This document shows positions 24,139 through 34,640 of a DNA stretch of 64,000 nt, one piece after another (the stretch's first letter is position 1; each line of letters begins with the position of its first letter). Source of the DNA: Corbicula japonica (taxonomy: Eukaryota > Mollusca > Bivalvia > Venerida > Cyrenidae); contig JAZAYU010000034.1 of NCBI GenBank assembly GCA_038501625.1, positions 5,182,467 to 5,246,466 on the forward strand, written 5' to 3'. Made by a program: the position numbers and the translations under genes. The notes beneath the pieces are model-generated. The model made no database searches and had not been told where the DNA came from. It saw only the letters and a program-made list of their open reading frames with translations.

Positions 24139-26427
24139 TTAAACAAACATGTTTAACTTCTCAGTAATAACATTATTCAGTAATACATTTACATTCATGT
24201 ACTCATCTGTGGACACAGTTTGCTTATTTGATTTTTTTATCCAGCTTGGTGGTGAAGAACCTTTATAAGGTTTTAACTTGTCATAATGTACAACCTTTAT
24301 ATCAGATTTTGACTTTGACAATTGCAAAACATAGTTTTGGTCACTGATTTTGCTTTGGATAAGAAATGGACCTGTATATGGTGTAATTAATTTTGTGCAA
24401 ACTGCTTCTTTCCTTTTGACATTTAAATACCAAACAATATCTCCTTTATTGTATTGGAAAAATGGTTTCCCAGACATATTTAGTTCAGTCAGGCGTTTTG
24501 CAGTTTGCCCTAAGTGTTCTCTACATATTTCATGTGATTTCTGCATTTTATCTTTCAGTTTCAAGACATACTCCCCGTATGAAGACACGGTGTTGTTATG
24601 ATTTGCATGGCTGCCAAAAGCTATTTCTGCTGGTAACCTAACTTCACGGCCTAACATTAACAAATTTGGGGTCATTTTGGTAGTCTCATTGGGAGTTGCT
24701 CTGTAAGCAGCTGCCAAACATCCTAAATTCAGATCCCAATCTGTTTGATTGTCAGCTAAATATGCTCTGATCATCCTAGTTAGGGTTTTATGAAAACGCT
24801 CAACCTGACCATTTCCTTTAGGATTTCTACTGGTGGTTCTAGTTTTCTTCAATTCTAAAAGTTGGCAAAGTTCAGCAAAAAGTTTGCTTTCATAGTTACT
24901 CCCATGATCAGAGTGAATAGTTAAGGGACAACCATAAATTGCTATTACTTCATTGAGTATCACTCGTGCAGTTGTTTCTGCCGTTTGATCATGCACTGGT
25001 AATATCTCTACCCACCTCGAAAAATGGTCTGTCACTGTGAGAATGTATTTATTACCTCTAAGGGTTTCTGGAAGTGGGCCCATAAAATCAGTTGACAGCC
25101 TATCTAATACATTGCCAACGTTTAAACTACCTAATGGGGCTTTTGGGTTACATGAAGGAGGTTTGTTAGCACCACAGTTTTCACATTGTTCAATCCATAA
25201 ATAAATATCCTCTCTTACCCCATGCCAATAATATCTTTGCAATAATTTCTCTCTGGTCTTTTTCCTACCCAAGTGACCAGATAAAATGCCATTGTGCATT
25301 TGATACAATATGTCTTTTTGTAACTTTTTGGGTGTAATTAATTGTAAGAAAGAACCAGATCCATCTTTCTTATGAAACTTTCTCATCAGAATACCATTTT
25401 TCAATACCAATGCATCCCAAGATTGCACAAAATGGCGTGTAGCAAGACTATGTAAAGTCAAAATATTGCTAGTAGGTTTTTCCCCTGTTTCCAACCAACT
25501 TAATATCGGACCAATGTCTTTATCTTCCATATGCATATCCCGCAGATCCTTTAAACTATATCCATTTGACCATGTTAAATAGTTTTCCAGAAAACCTGTA
25601 TGAGACCTTGTATTTACAGATCTACAATAAACAGTTTCTGCCATATTACAAAAAACACTAAATAACATAGTGCGAACCACTACTATATTTGACATAATAA
25701 CTTTATGCAATGATTTTTTCCAGATACACCATTCTGAAGATAACCATTTGAAAGTTTGACTGGTCAATACAGACAAACAAACCATGCAGTGACATAACCA
25801 GGTCATTATTTCAACAAGCCTTATTGACCTTGGCTTAACATCAACCTTGACCTCAAGTTTAAAATTTTCATTTTGGTAGACCTTTGAGATTTTGACATGA
25901 TCATCAACAACATCACAAAGTGAAGTATTTCTGATGTTTGACATTGACACTCCTGCAACCTTTTTGGTGTCTTTATTGTTTTTACCAAAATTTACAGAGG
26001 TGATATTTGATTCCATATCATATGCTCGTTTTTGGCATTTATTGCACGGACCACATTTTAACATTTCTTCAGTATCAGCTTCATTACAGTTGCAATCTTT
26101 TGGATTTGGGCAACGGGAAAGACCATCAGCATTGCCATGCTTTTCCCCAGGGCGGTACTCTACACTGAATGTATAGCCTGATAGTATTTCGATCCACCTC
26201 GCTATTCCACCGTTTGGTGATTTTAAACTGTATAACCAACGGAGTGCTCTGTGATCTGACCTGACCTTGAAATCGCGACCCAATAAGTAATGCCTAAAAT
26301 ACTCAACAAAGTAGCGAATTGCTAATAGCTCTTTGTCCGTGACACAAAAATTTCTTTCTGCGCGACTTAATGAGCGACTTGCATATGATATTACTTTTTC
26401 TTGCCCATTTTGAATTTGGCTAAGTAC
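24139..26427 (-). CDS. pol: Ty3/gypsy Pol C-terminal part: RNase H end, integrase, GPY/F
   Basis: The open frame runs from the junction at about 26427 to the stop at 24139. It enters mid-domain at VLSQIQNGQEKVISYASRSL, the RNase H signature of Ty3/gypsy elements, and RNase H closes with HGNADGLSR. Counting from the first internal Met at 26283, the integrase zinc-binding HHCC is at H330, H337, C367 and C370. The catalytic core has D399, D459 and E495 (35 residues between the last two, DD35E), and a GPY/F-type module (TPYTGPF) is near 635-641, followed by a chromodomain-free tail. A Cys-rich insert (about 64-86) and a hydrophobic, Cys-rich stretch (about 155-220) separate RNase H from integrase. 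Protease and reverse transcriptase are missing, so the copy cannot be autonomous, although the integrase residues are intact. Confidence 0.93.
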   Translation of the reverse strand, partial: VLSQIQNGQEKVISYASRSLSRAERNFCVTDKELLAIRYFVEYFRHYLLGRDFKVRSDHRALRWLYSLKSPNGGIARWIEILSGYTFSVEYRPGEKHGNADGLSRCPNPKDCNCNEADTEEMLKCGPCNKCQKRAYDMESNITSVNFGKNNKDTKKVAGVSMSNIRNTSLCDVVDDHVKISKVYQNENFKLEVKVDVKPRSIRLVEIMTWLCHCMVCLSVLTSQTFKWLSSEWCIWKKSLHKVIMSNIVVVRTMLFSVFCNMAETVYCRSVNTRSHTGFLENYLTWSNGYSLKDLRDMHMEDKDIGPILSWLETGEKPTSNILTLHSLATRHFVQSWDALVLKNGILMRKFHKKDGSGSFLQLITPKKLQKDILYQMHNGILSGHLGRKKTREKLLQRYYWHGVREDIYLWIEQCENCGANKPPSCNPKAPLGSLNVGNVLDRLSTDFMGPLPETLRGNKYILTVTDHFSRWVEILPVHDQTAETTARVILNEVIAIYGCPLTIHSDHGSNYESKLFAELCQLLELKKTRTTSRNPKGNGQVERFHKTLTRMIRAYLADNQTDWDLNLGCLAAAYRATPNETTKMTPNLLMLGREVRLPAEIAFGSHANHNNTVSSYGEYVLKLKDKMQKSHEICREHLGQTAKRLTELNMSGKPFFQYNKGDIVWYLNVKRKEAVCTKLITPYTGPFLIQSKISDQNYVLQLSKSKSDIKVVHYDKLKPYKGSSPPSWIKKSNKQTVSTDEYMNVNVLLNNVITEKLNMFV

Positions 26428-26487
26428 TGGATCTACACTGGTCGCACATGCGTAAAAATGTGTATATATGGAGGAAAGGGTTAATCA
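26428..26487. mobile_element. Terminal fragment of MITE P fused to pol
   Basis: On the minus strand it reads TTAACCCTTTCCTCCATATA then GCGACCAGTGTAGATCCAG, exactly the end of MITE P (compare 52067-52125). The homology ends where RNase H begins. Confidence 0.8.
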
Positions 26488-26489
26488 CA

Positions 26490-27430
26490 CTTATATGTAA
26501 CAAACTTTATCCATGTGAACAGATAAAAACTGTAGAGCGGTAGTCCAAACACCGACCACTGTTAGGCTATAGAGCGTTTTTTATGTTTCGACTAGAGTTG
26601 ATATTCTAAAATCTACTGCTTGATTTTCCCTCATTCATCTTAAAACGACCTACATGACTGTACTAATGGCTAATCTTAGTTTAACGACACAGACTCTGGT
26701 AAGTGATTCAATGTTTTTGTCAAGTCTGTTTTCAAAATGCATTCATCGTTTAAAGCCGTGTTTCGCCGGAAGTGCGCATTAACGACAAAATCTTTGACTC
26801 TTTAAAGTATATTAAAATTATTTAGCTGGAAATAGACATCGAAATTTGAAAATAGTGAACCAGTGACATTTACAATAAACATCAACTTATGAGACTTGGC
26901 GCACTCCATGTTTAGATTAACCCCACCTAAGAATTGAATTCGATATCAGTTATGAAATGTACAGACATACGGACGGACAATACTATAACTGTATGTCAAC
27001 TAAATACATGTATCATCCGTTCTACCGCTCCAGGAATCAATTGATATTTGCAGAATACATTTAGATTTTAATGTCAACCGAGGTTTATATCCAAGCGTTA
27101 ATCAAAAATAGCGAAAAAAATACTTACACTGGTTTCTACTATGCCATTATTTGTCAGTTGAAGGATGTTAGATACAGACCTCGGATTAATGAAGTCAGGT
27201 ATCATTTAGAAAAAGGTTCTGTTTATTTGAGCTAGATTAAGATTCTACACATTTTAATAAAGTTGAATATATAAGACAGATAGTAAACAGGCTGCCAAAA
27301 AACTTCTAGGCTGTGATTGAACCTAGAGACATCGGTGACAATTTAGCACTTAGCTGTACATTGTACTTTGGTGACATTTGCAGAAGTGATTTCTAAACAC
27401 GTATACCATATATTGTATTTTGTTTATTTT
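26490..27430. other. Non-coding stretch
   Basis: No recognisable exon. Near 27310 the phrase GGCTGTGATTGAACCTAGAG begins the first of several tRNA T-loop-like motifs repeated at 27765, 28172 and 28460. Confidence 0.4.
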
Positions 27431-27441
27431 AAGATCAACAG

Positions 27442-27492
27442 AAGAAGATGACTGATGAAGATTACGTCGTCCACCGACCGGTACCATATAAG
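27442..27492 (+). other. Exon-like unit 1 (KKMTDEDYVV...)
   Basis: A 51-bp open stretch lies between a plausible acceptor (TTTTAAGATCAACAG) and donor (AAG|GTAATAG) and encodes KKMTDEDYVVHRPVPYK. A diverged copy follows at 27995 and shorter relatives from 28683 on. Whether it is transcribed is unknown. Confidence 0.4.
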
Positions 27493-27567
27493 GTAATAGT
27501 AAAAATTTATCTTGTATGTATCTACAAAGACTTGTCAGCTGAAATTTATTACAAGTAAACAGGGTCC

Positions 27568-27694
27568 AAGATCATAAAACTGACATAAGAGACCATCTTA
27601 AACCTAAATTATGTGATTGGCTGAAATGGAGACTGGTCAGCCAATCAGATGCTTGAGATTTGAGACTGGTCTCCAGTTTTAGTTTTATGATCTT
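27568..27694. mobile_element. Foldback MITE F, diverged copy
   Basis: Arms AAGATCATAAAACTGA and AGTTTTATGATCTT. The centre is partly deleted (GACTGGTCAGCC). Confidence 0.8.
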
Positions 27695-27994
27695 TAACCC
27701 ATATTTAAACTGAGTCTATAGACTGGGGCAAATGGCGAGGAAACTGTCAAAATACCATCAGGCTGGGATTGAACCAAGAGACCTCGGGTTGAATCTGATA
27801 CAACTGAGATATTATTCAGTTGATATAAATCCAAGGAATTAATTATAAAGCTAGGTTGTTAAATCAACGAATCTGAACCGATCTAGCATTCGTAAAATGA
27901 TGTCTTAAAACGTAAAATCTACCTTGTATATATTTGTGTTGTCTGTAAACTTCGTGTTGTGTTTAGTTTTGTTTCTTATTTTTTAGTTGTACAG

Positions 27995-28044
27995 AAGAAG
28001 ATAACAGATGAAGATTGCATCGTTTGCGGAAGGTTCCATTTAAG
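27995..28044 (+). other. Exon-like unit 2 (KKITDEDCIV...)
   Basis: A 50-bp counterpart of unit 1 after TTTTTTAGTTGTACAG and before GTAATAG, encoding KKITDEDCIVCGRFHL. It is one base shorter than unit 1, so the exit phase differs. Confidence 0.4.
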
Positions 28045-28199
28045 GTAATAGTAAACGTTGAACTTATATGTATCTACATCAAATTTCGATTGATATTAGT
28101 TGCATGCTTACATATTTAAACTGAGTCTCTTGACTGACTAGGCAAGTGGTAGCAAAAGGCCATCGGGCTGGGATTGAACCTAAAGACCTCATGGCCTAA

Positions 28200-28317
28200 T
28201 ATCATAAAACTGAATCAGGAGACCGGTCTGAAATCTCATGCATCTAACTGATCGCCATTTCAGCCAATCAGACGCTTAAGATTAGAGACTGGTCTTCGAT
28301 CTCAGATTTATTATCTT
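28200..28317. mobile_element. Foldback MITE F, diverged copy
   Basis: Arms ATCATAAAACTGAATCAGGA and CTCAGATTTATTATCTT surround a shortened centre. Confidence 0.75.
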
Positions 28318-28659
28318 GGGGCCAGTTTAAATCTGATGATAAATTGAGAACTCTTCAAATGATACTCATCGTAGAACTTGTTCTATATTTATGAACGGAT
28401 TTGAATCGAGTCTAGTGAGTGTATAAGACAGGTGATGAGCAGACAGTCACAAATAGTCTGGGATTCAACCTACAGTCTGCTACAGGTGATAACAATTTAA
28501 CTGTTTGAGATTCGACAAAACTACTGAGAAACTACTTAGAAAGACAGACGGACGGACAGACAAAGAACGCGGGTCTGAACTAAATTTAAGCTGGGGGAAA
28601 TCGCATATTTATTTGATTGCATGAATTTTGTATTTTTATTTCATATTTAACATTGTTAA

Positions 28660-29822
28660 GTTTTTTAGTGTTTTTCAGATAACAGCTGCAACAGATACAG
28701 GAAGAAGAGGCCCAGTCAAACTTTAAAACGGAAAGTATTTGTTCTTTTGTTGCATAATTTTTTATTTGCTGGGGAAAACACATTTTTTATTTGCCATGGT
28801 TGCATTGCTTTTTTATTCTTATTCGTTTTAACACTAATCGGGTTTACTTATTGTTCGGGTCACAGCTGCAACAAATACAGAAAGAAGAGGCGCAGTCAAA
28901 CTTTAAAAGTTAAGTATTTTTGTTTTGTTGTTTTATCTTTTAAAGTCTAGGTTTTTTTCCAATATCACTGATTTTTGTTTAATTTTATTTCTAACACTGT
29001 CAAGTTCTTTTAGTGTTTTTAAACACCAGCTGCAACAGATACAGAAAGAAGAGGTGCAGTAAATCTTTAAAAGATAAGTATTTTTCTTTTTTATTTTATC
29101 TTTTAAAGTCTGGGGAATTTGTTTTTACATTATCTTTATTTGCACTGTTTTTGTTTAATTTCATTTCTAACGCTGTCGAGTTTTTTTTTTAGTGTTTTTC
29201 AGACACCAGCTGCAACAGATACAGAAAGAAGAGGCGCAGTTAAACTTTAAAAATAAGTATTTTTCCTTTGTAATTTTATCTTTAAAAGTCTGGGGAATTT
29301 TTTCTCTTTTTTTTCTTTTTTTTCCAATATCTTTATTTGCAGTGTTTTTGTTTAATTTCATTTCTAACACTGTCAAGTTTTTTAGTGTTTTTCAGACACC
29401 AGCTGCAACAGATACAGAAAGAAGAGGCGCAGTCAAACTTTAAAAGATAAGTATTTTTCTTTTGTTATTTTATCTTTTAAAGTCTGGGGAATTTTTTTCT
29501 TTTTTTTCTTTTTTTTCCAATATCTTTATTTGCAGTGTTTTTGTTTAATTTCATTTCTAACGCTGTCGACATTTTTAGTGTCTTTCAGACACCAGCTGCA
29601 ACAGATACAGAAAGAAGAGGCGCAGTCAAACTTTTAAAGATAAGTATTTTTTCTTTTGTAATTTTATCGTTTAAAGTCTGGGGAATTTTTTTTCTTTCAA
29701 TATCTTTATTCGCACTATTTATTTTATTTAAGTTCATTTCTAACGCTGTCGAGTATTTTTAGTGTTTTTCAGATTACAGATGAAGATACAGAAAGAAGAG
29801 GCGCAGTCAAACTTTAAGAGGT
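28660..29822 (+). repeat. Seven-unit ~165-190-bp tandem array of exon-like modules
   Basis: The block AGCTGCAACAGATACAG recurs at about 28683, 28864, 29029, 29210, 29400 and 29592, with AGATGAAGATACAG at 29772. Each unit has a pyrimidine-rich tract ending TTTTTCAG, then about 50 bp of conserved purine-rich sequence ending AGTCAAACTTTAAAAG, then a T-rich spacer (AAGTCTGGGGAATTTTTT). The conserved part reads ATDTERRGAVKL plus stop in one frame and QLQQIQKEEAQSNFK in another. The T-rich spacers keep an intron-like composition. Units appear to derive from the larger repeats at 27442 and 27995. Predicted proteins across the array (29192-29762) are read through the T-rich spacers and are not credible. 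Confidence 0.8.
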
Positions 29823-29844
29823 ATTTTTTGTAGTTGTAGCTTTA

Positions 29845-30130
29845 TTTAGGTAGGTAGATAGAGCCGACTTCCGAGTCCGCTGGTGAGAAAGATAGATCCT
29901 ATTTCCGTGTCCGCTGGTGAGATAGGTAGATGGATCCTATTTCTGAGTCCGCTGGTGAGACAGGTAGAGAGATCCCATTCCCGAGTCAGCTGGTGAGATA
30001 GGTAGATAGAACCTATTTCCGAGTCCGCTGGTGAGATAGGTAGATAGATCTTATTTCCGAGTCCGCTGGTGAGATAGGTAGACAGATCCGACTTCGGAGT
30101 CCGCTGATGAGATAGATATATCCGACTATA
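29845..30130. repeat. ~38-bp minisatellite (GAGTCCGCTGGTGAGATAGG)
   Basis: Seven to eight imperfect copies built on GAGTCCGCTGGTGAGATAGG followed by TAGATAGATCC. The 123-codon minus-strand frame across it (29846-30217) is a repeat artefact. Confidence 0.9.
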
Positions 30131-30688
30131 CGACTGGGTTCGAACTAAACAAAAAAATCCGAGTCCGCTGGTGGACTTAAAGAATCCTGTCACACTGATG
30201 TAATGTTGACCTTTCAAACCTGAGCCTCTGGCAACACAATGGGCGCGCTATGGTGCGAATGAGAGTAGTAGGTCTTTTGACCCAATAGCCAGTATGTTAA
30301 ACCTCGGACTTACGTCTGGAGGAGTGCTACTCTATTGTCTCATTACTTGTGACGTCCGTGGGATTCTAGATTTTTAATGCGGCTTGTAAAGAACATGCGT
30401 CAAGTCATAAGCACATTTAACACAGACATAAAATGCACTTAAACAACTGTAAACCTGTTGGTGTTAATGTAGAGTGTGTGACTTGAAGCATGAGCTTTAC
30501 AAAAGGTCCCAAGCCCTTTAAACGCAGAGGGAAAATCAAACGACTTGAATATAACTCATTAAGACAAAATCTATGACAACAAATACAAACAAATACAATA
30601 TTTGCAAGTAAAAAGTTAGTCAAATGAAGAAATTGCTTATTTTCAATGAGGCATTCTAAACTGGATAAACGAAAAACATATATTTAAG

Positions 30689-30836
30689 AAATAATCAATA
30701 GTTTCTGGTGAATTATCGCAGGATAATTCACGGGGCGGAGTTCAGTTGCGTAAGGATATATCACGAGGGGCGTTGCCCCGAGTGATCTACGCAGCTGAAC
30801 GGCTATAATTCACCGGAAACTATTGATTATTTCAAT
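30689..30836. mobile_element. Foldback element with ~29-bp inverted ends
   Basis: AATAATCAATAGTTTCTGG and its inverse CCGGAAACTATTGATTATT bound 148 bp whose interior is also nearly palindromic (GGGGCGTTGCCCC at the centre). Confidence 0.75.
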
Positions 30837-31434
30837 TCTAACACGACACATCTGACTGAATAAGCGAAATAATCATGACTCAATTTTAGCGCGTTGTAAT
30901 AAACGCACATGGGTTTTAAGGTCGGCAGTTAGTGTTTACTCCCTTAACATCTCCATAATTCAAAAACTGATAACAATTAAAAGATTAAATAACAAACTTG
31001 AATACATGTCCATCCAACCGCGCATCCAGCACTCTCCAGTCGTCGTTCGAACCGTATATGTCATTCCAACGGTTTAATATACTGCACCAGGAAATAACAC
31101 GTAACCAACGGAAATGATGTGACGTCGTTAAAATGGCGCGTTAACGTCACCTTAACGTTGCCGCAAAATAGCGGAAAATAATTATAGTATTTTATCTAAA
31201 TAAATAAAATAAACATTATTCTATTACTGTGGTATCATCATATTACGCGCGGGTAGAAATCTCGCGTATTATGTGCTTTCTTAAATGCGCGAAATTAAAT
31301 CCCAGCGAAAAATACAATTGTCACGTGACAAGTTTATACCGACAGGTATTTAGTAACAGCAGTGCCCACGCGCGGTGAATTATCGTGTAATAATTCACAG
31401 CAAATTCAATGGGAAAAACGTCAAGTCGTGTTAG
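30836..31434. mobile_element. Possible 0.6-kb inverted-terminal element
   Basis: TCTAACACGAC at 30836 is matched by GTCGTGTTAGA ending at 31434. The interior has GTGAATTATCG, shared with the neighbouring foldback element, and GTGACGTC/ACGTCAC motifs. No ORF. Boundaries are tentative. Confidence 0.4.
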
Positions 31435-31735
31435 ATTACAACATATAAAACATTAATACTTAAAGACAGACACAATTAATCATACACACTATAATAGGCA
31501 AATCTCGATTTCAAATATGCATCGTGTAAAATTATGTGAAAAACTATATATAAATACAAAAGTAATAACAATTTAAAGAGGTTGTATTTCAAACAAGTAC
31601 GTTTTTAAATGTTTTTTGAATAAATATATGGAAGAGACAGATCTAATTTCAGAAGGGATATCATTCCATACGCTCATACCTGTATAGCTGAAACATTTTT
31701 AATTAAGTTAGTTTTACCTTTTCAGTGTTCAATAT

Positions 31736-32704
31736 CAGGGTTTCGCTGAGTACTGAGGTTCAGTACTCGAGTAAGTACTGAGTACTGGATGCTTAAGATG
31801 TACTCGAGTAAGTACTGAGTACTCACTTTTCTGAGTGTACTTAAGTAAGTACTGAGTACTACTTAATGTACTCACAAGTATTTTGCGAGTACAAAAATTT
31901 TTACTATTATTTTTATAATTATAAAGCATACTACACTTATTCAAATGTGGTATGCTACTATAATTTTATTTATAATGAAGTAATAATAATTTTATTACTG
32001 ACATTGTCACTGGACAAAAAATATATAAACAGACACAGAAATCATAAGTATTCCATTATTGAAAAAAAATGACCATTAACAACTAGTTCAACTGTCAATA
32101 TTCAAAGGTATTGCATAGTAACATCATTAGCCTTTCAAAAGTGTCATCTACACCTATCTGGTCTCACCATAATCATATTTGCAAAGGTGAGAAAACATGT
32201 TATCTTGACTTCCATTGTATTATAATAAGGTGATAATCAGTTCTGTTGACTCCTTTGCTAAATCTTATAATCTTATTGAATGCACTGTACATTTTAGTAA
32301 GGTATTTCAACCATTGACAATTACACAAAAAATGTATAATGATTTATTTAACGATTAAATATCATGCATGAAATAGTATAACAAAAACAAGGAAGTACCT
32401 AACATACACAAAGTTGTTCAATTACCCTGCCCAATATGTGATATTAATGAATTATTTCTGACCATTCATTAATATAATACACTTCATTAGGCTAAGTTTT
32501 ATTAATTTCATTTTATTTCATTGAAGTGTACTCGTACAGTACTCGTAAAATACTCATAAGTACTGACCATTTTTCGTCAGTACTTAAGTAAGTACGAGTA
32601 CTTGTACCTGTAATTTAAGATGAGTACTGAGTCCTACTGAGTACTTGAAAATTGGTACTCGAGTAAGTACGAGTACAAGTACAAGTACGAGTAGTGAAAC
32701 CCTG
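31736..32704. mobile_element. Non-autonomous hAT-type element with TACTC-repeat ends
   Basis: The termini are CAGGGTTTCGCT and, inverted, CAGGGTTTCACT. An 8-bp duplication TTCAATAT flanks them (31728-31735 and 32705-32712). CAGGG ends with 8-bp TSDs are the hallmark of hAT transposons. The outer ~130-180 bp of each arm consist of variants of GAGTAAGTACTGAGTACT. The 650-bp AT-rich interior has no transposase. Removing it rejoins the LINE reading frame, which confirms the boundaries. Confidence 0.88.
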
Positions 32705-33575
32705 TTCAATATCAGTTCTTGAAGAAGATCGCAAGTTATACCAATGGTTATTAGATACTTTTACAAGGTTAGTGATGTATTTTTGAACCAAATTATGTAT
32801 AGATTTATTTTGTAGACCAATAGTGCAGTGTGATATTTACATCTTGATTCAAAAGAAAGCCATTTTAGGATATGAAAAAGATCTTTCGTAGGTTTTCGAA
32901 CAGGTTTTTTAAGAATTATTCTTGCTGCTCTTTTTTGAATTTTGTATATTCTATTTAAGTCGCGACGGTTATCCTTACTCCAAACAATACAACCATATTT
33001 AAAAGTAGATGCAATATATGCATTATAGAAGAGTTGTTTCATTTCCTTTGTTAGAAAGAATGATATTCGTTTAAAAGTAAACATAATTTTGATGCAAGTT
33101 TCTTACAAGTTTGGTTTATATGTGTACTGCAGTTAAGACAGTTGTCAATATAGACGCCTAGTAATTTTTGTGATTTTACATTTTGAAGCAATTTATTTCC
33201 AACAGATAATTTGAGTTCATGGTTATTATTGATACTTTGCTTCGAATCAATGATCATACATGTTGTTTTGATTGGGTTTATGATCATGTTATTTATTGAA
33301 TTTATAAAGAAGGATGTCATGGTCAACTAGATCAAAAGCTTTTTTAAAATCTAAAAATATTGTTCCAATAATTTTTCCTGAATCAATTTCCTTTAACCAA
33401 GAATCTATTATTTTCACCAAAGCAGTTTGGCAGGAGTGTTGTTTTCTAAACACCGACTGATACTCATAAATTATATTCGTTTGTTGCAAAAAATAAATAT
33501 AACTGATTTGCAATATGCCTTTCTAAAATCTTGGATAAAGTTGGCAAGATAGAAATAGGTCTATAATACATACCT

Positions 33576-33646
33576 TACTATTTATAGTAACAAATTTATA
33601 TAGTTATTTTGGCTATTATTACATGTGTTACTATAAATAGTAACAA
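33576..33646. repeat. Hairpin TTACTATTTATAGTAACA
   Basis: TTACTATTTATAGTAACA and its exact inverse TGTTACTATAAATAGTAA flank a ~35-bp loop, close to the left end of the 1.86-kb insertion. Confidence 0.75.
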
Positions 33647-34511
33647 ATAATGACCAAAATGCCCGGGTACTTTGCAATATAAAGGGCGGGCCGAAAACCT
33701 GATATCGCGGGCCGAAAACCTACAACCAAGAACAAAAAGCACTGTGTTTCCAGAATCATGTTCCTTCATATTCCTTTATGCCTATAATCTTTGAAACAAG
33801 ATATGCCTACCTTATGTTTTTGTTGAATTGAAGCTCGCAGCAGCGTTATGAGAATGAAACACTCACAAATAACAGCCTTTACATACCCATACCGCTGTAA
33901 AACACTTCCAGAATTCACCTTTTTAGAATCCCATATCCAGCACAATTTTATCAAATCGTTCGAAGACATAATCACTTAAAATAAAACAAAAAAATCAAAT
34001 GAAAGCAACTTGCTCTGTTACAGTTTGAAAATGTAAACAATCTTTAATTACGTCACAAAACTCTAAATGACGTACTTAGCGAAAGCATTCATCATGACGT
34101 AGTTAATTAACGAATAGACGAGTGCTCAGCTAATTTATGACTTACAGAGCATGGCAGACAAATTTATATCAGCCCGGCACATGAAATAAAATTTACATAT
34201 TTCCTTTAGGGTTTATGCCCATTATTCTTTGAAACAAGATATTCCTATTATGTATTTGTTGAATTGAAGCTCGCAGCAGCGTTATGAGAATGAAACACAC
34301 ACAAATAACAGCCTTTAACTTGCTCTGTTAGTTTCAAAATGTAAACAATCTTTAATTACGTCACAAAACTCTATATGACGTAGTAGCGAAAGCATTTATC
34401 GTGACGTAGTTAATTAATGAATAGACGTGTGCTTAGTTAATATATCAATTAACAGAGCAGGAAAATGGCAAACAATGATATCAGCCCGTCACATGTAATA
34501 AAATGGTTATA

Positions 34512-34640
34512 AACCGGTGTTAAAGGGCCGGGAGGTGATATCGGCCCGGCCGAGCAACATAGGCCCTCGAGCTAAAGCTCTCGGGCCAATATTGCTCTTC
34601 CGGGCCGATATCACCTCCCGTCCCTTGAACACCGGCTAAT
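34512..34640. repeat. GC-rich ~60-bp-arm palindrome
   Basis: GGGAGGTGATATCGGCCCGG and its inverse CCGGGCCGATATCACCTCCC lie about a tiny loop. The outer parts (CCGGTGTTAAAGG/CCTTGAACACCGG) pair with mismatches. Base composition is sharply unlike the AT-rich surroundings. Confidence 0.85.

Larger units (their letters stand above)
22729..26427 (-). mobile_element. 5'-truncated Ty3/gypsy LTR retrotransposon
   Basis: Comprises the pol fragment, a 400-bp spacer and the zinc-finger ORF. The 5' part (5' LTR, gag, protease, RT) is replaced by MITE P sequence at about 26427. The left limit is uncertain and may reach about 21420. Confidence 0.8.

Noticed and set aside
27765..28190. Possible tRNA genes at the GGTTCAATCCC motifs (minus strand)
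   Set aside because: No cloverleaf with acceptor stem could be traced by eye; more likely SINE remnants.
29192..29762. Two ~80-codon ORFs containing TDTERRGAVKL
   Set aside because: They run through T-rich spacers of the tandem array; only the short conserved cores are considered exon-like.
29846..30217. 123-codon minus-strand ORF with repeated YLPISPADSEIGS-like units
   Set aside because: It reads straight through the ~38-bp minisatellite; the periodic protein reflects the DNA repeat.
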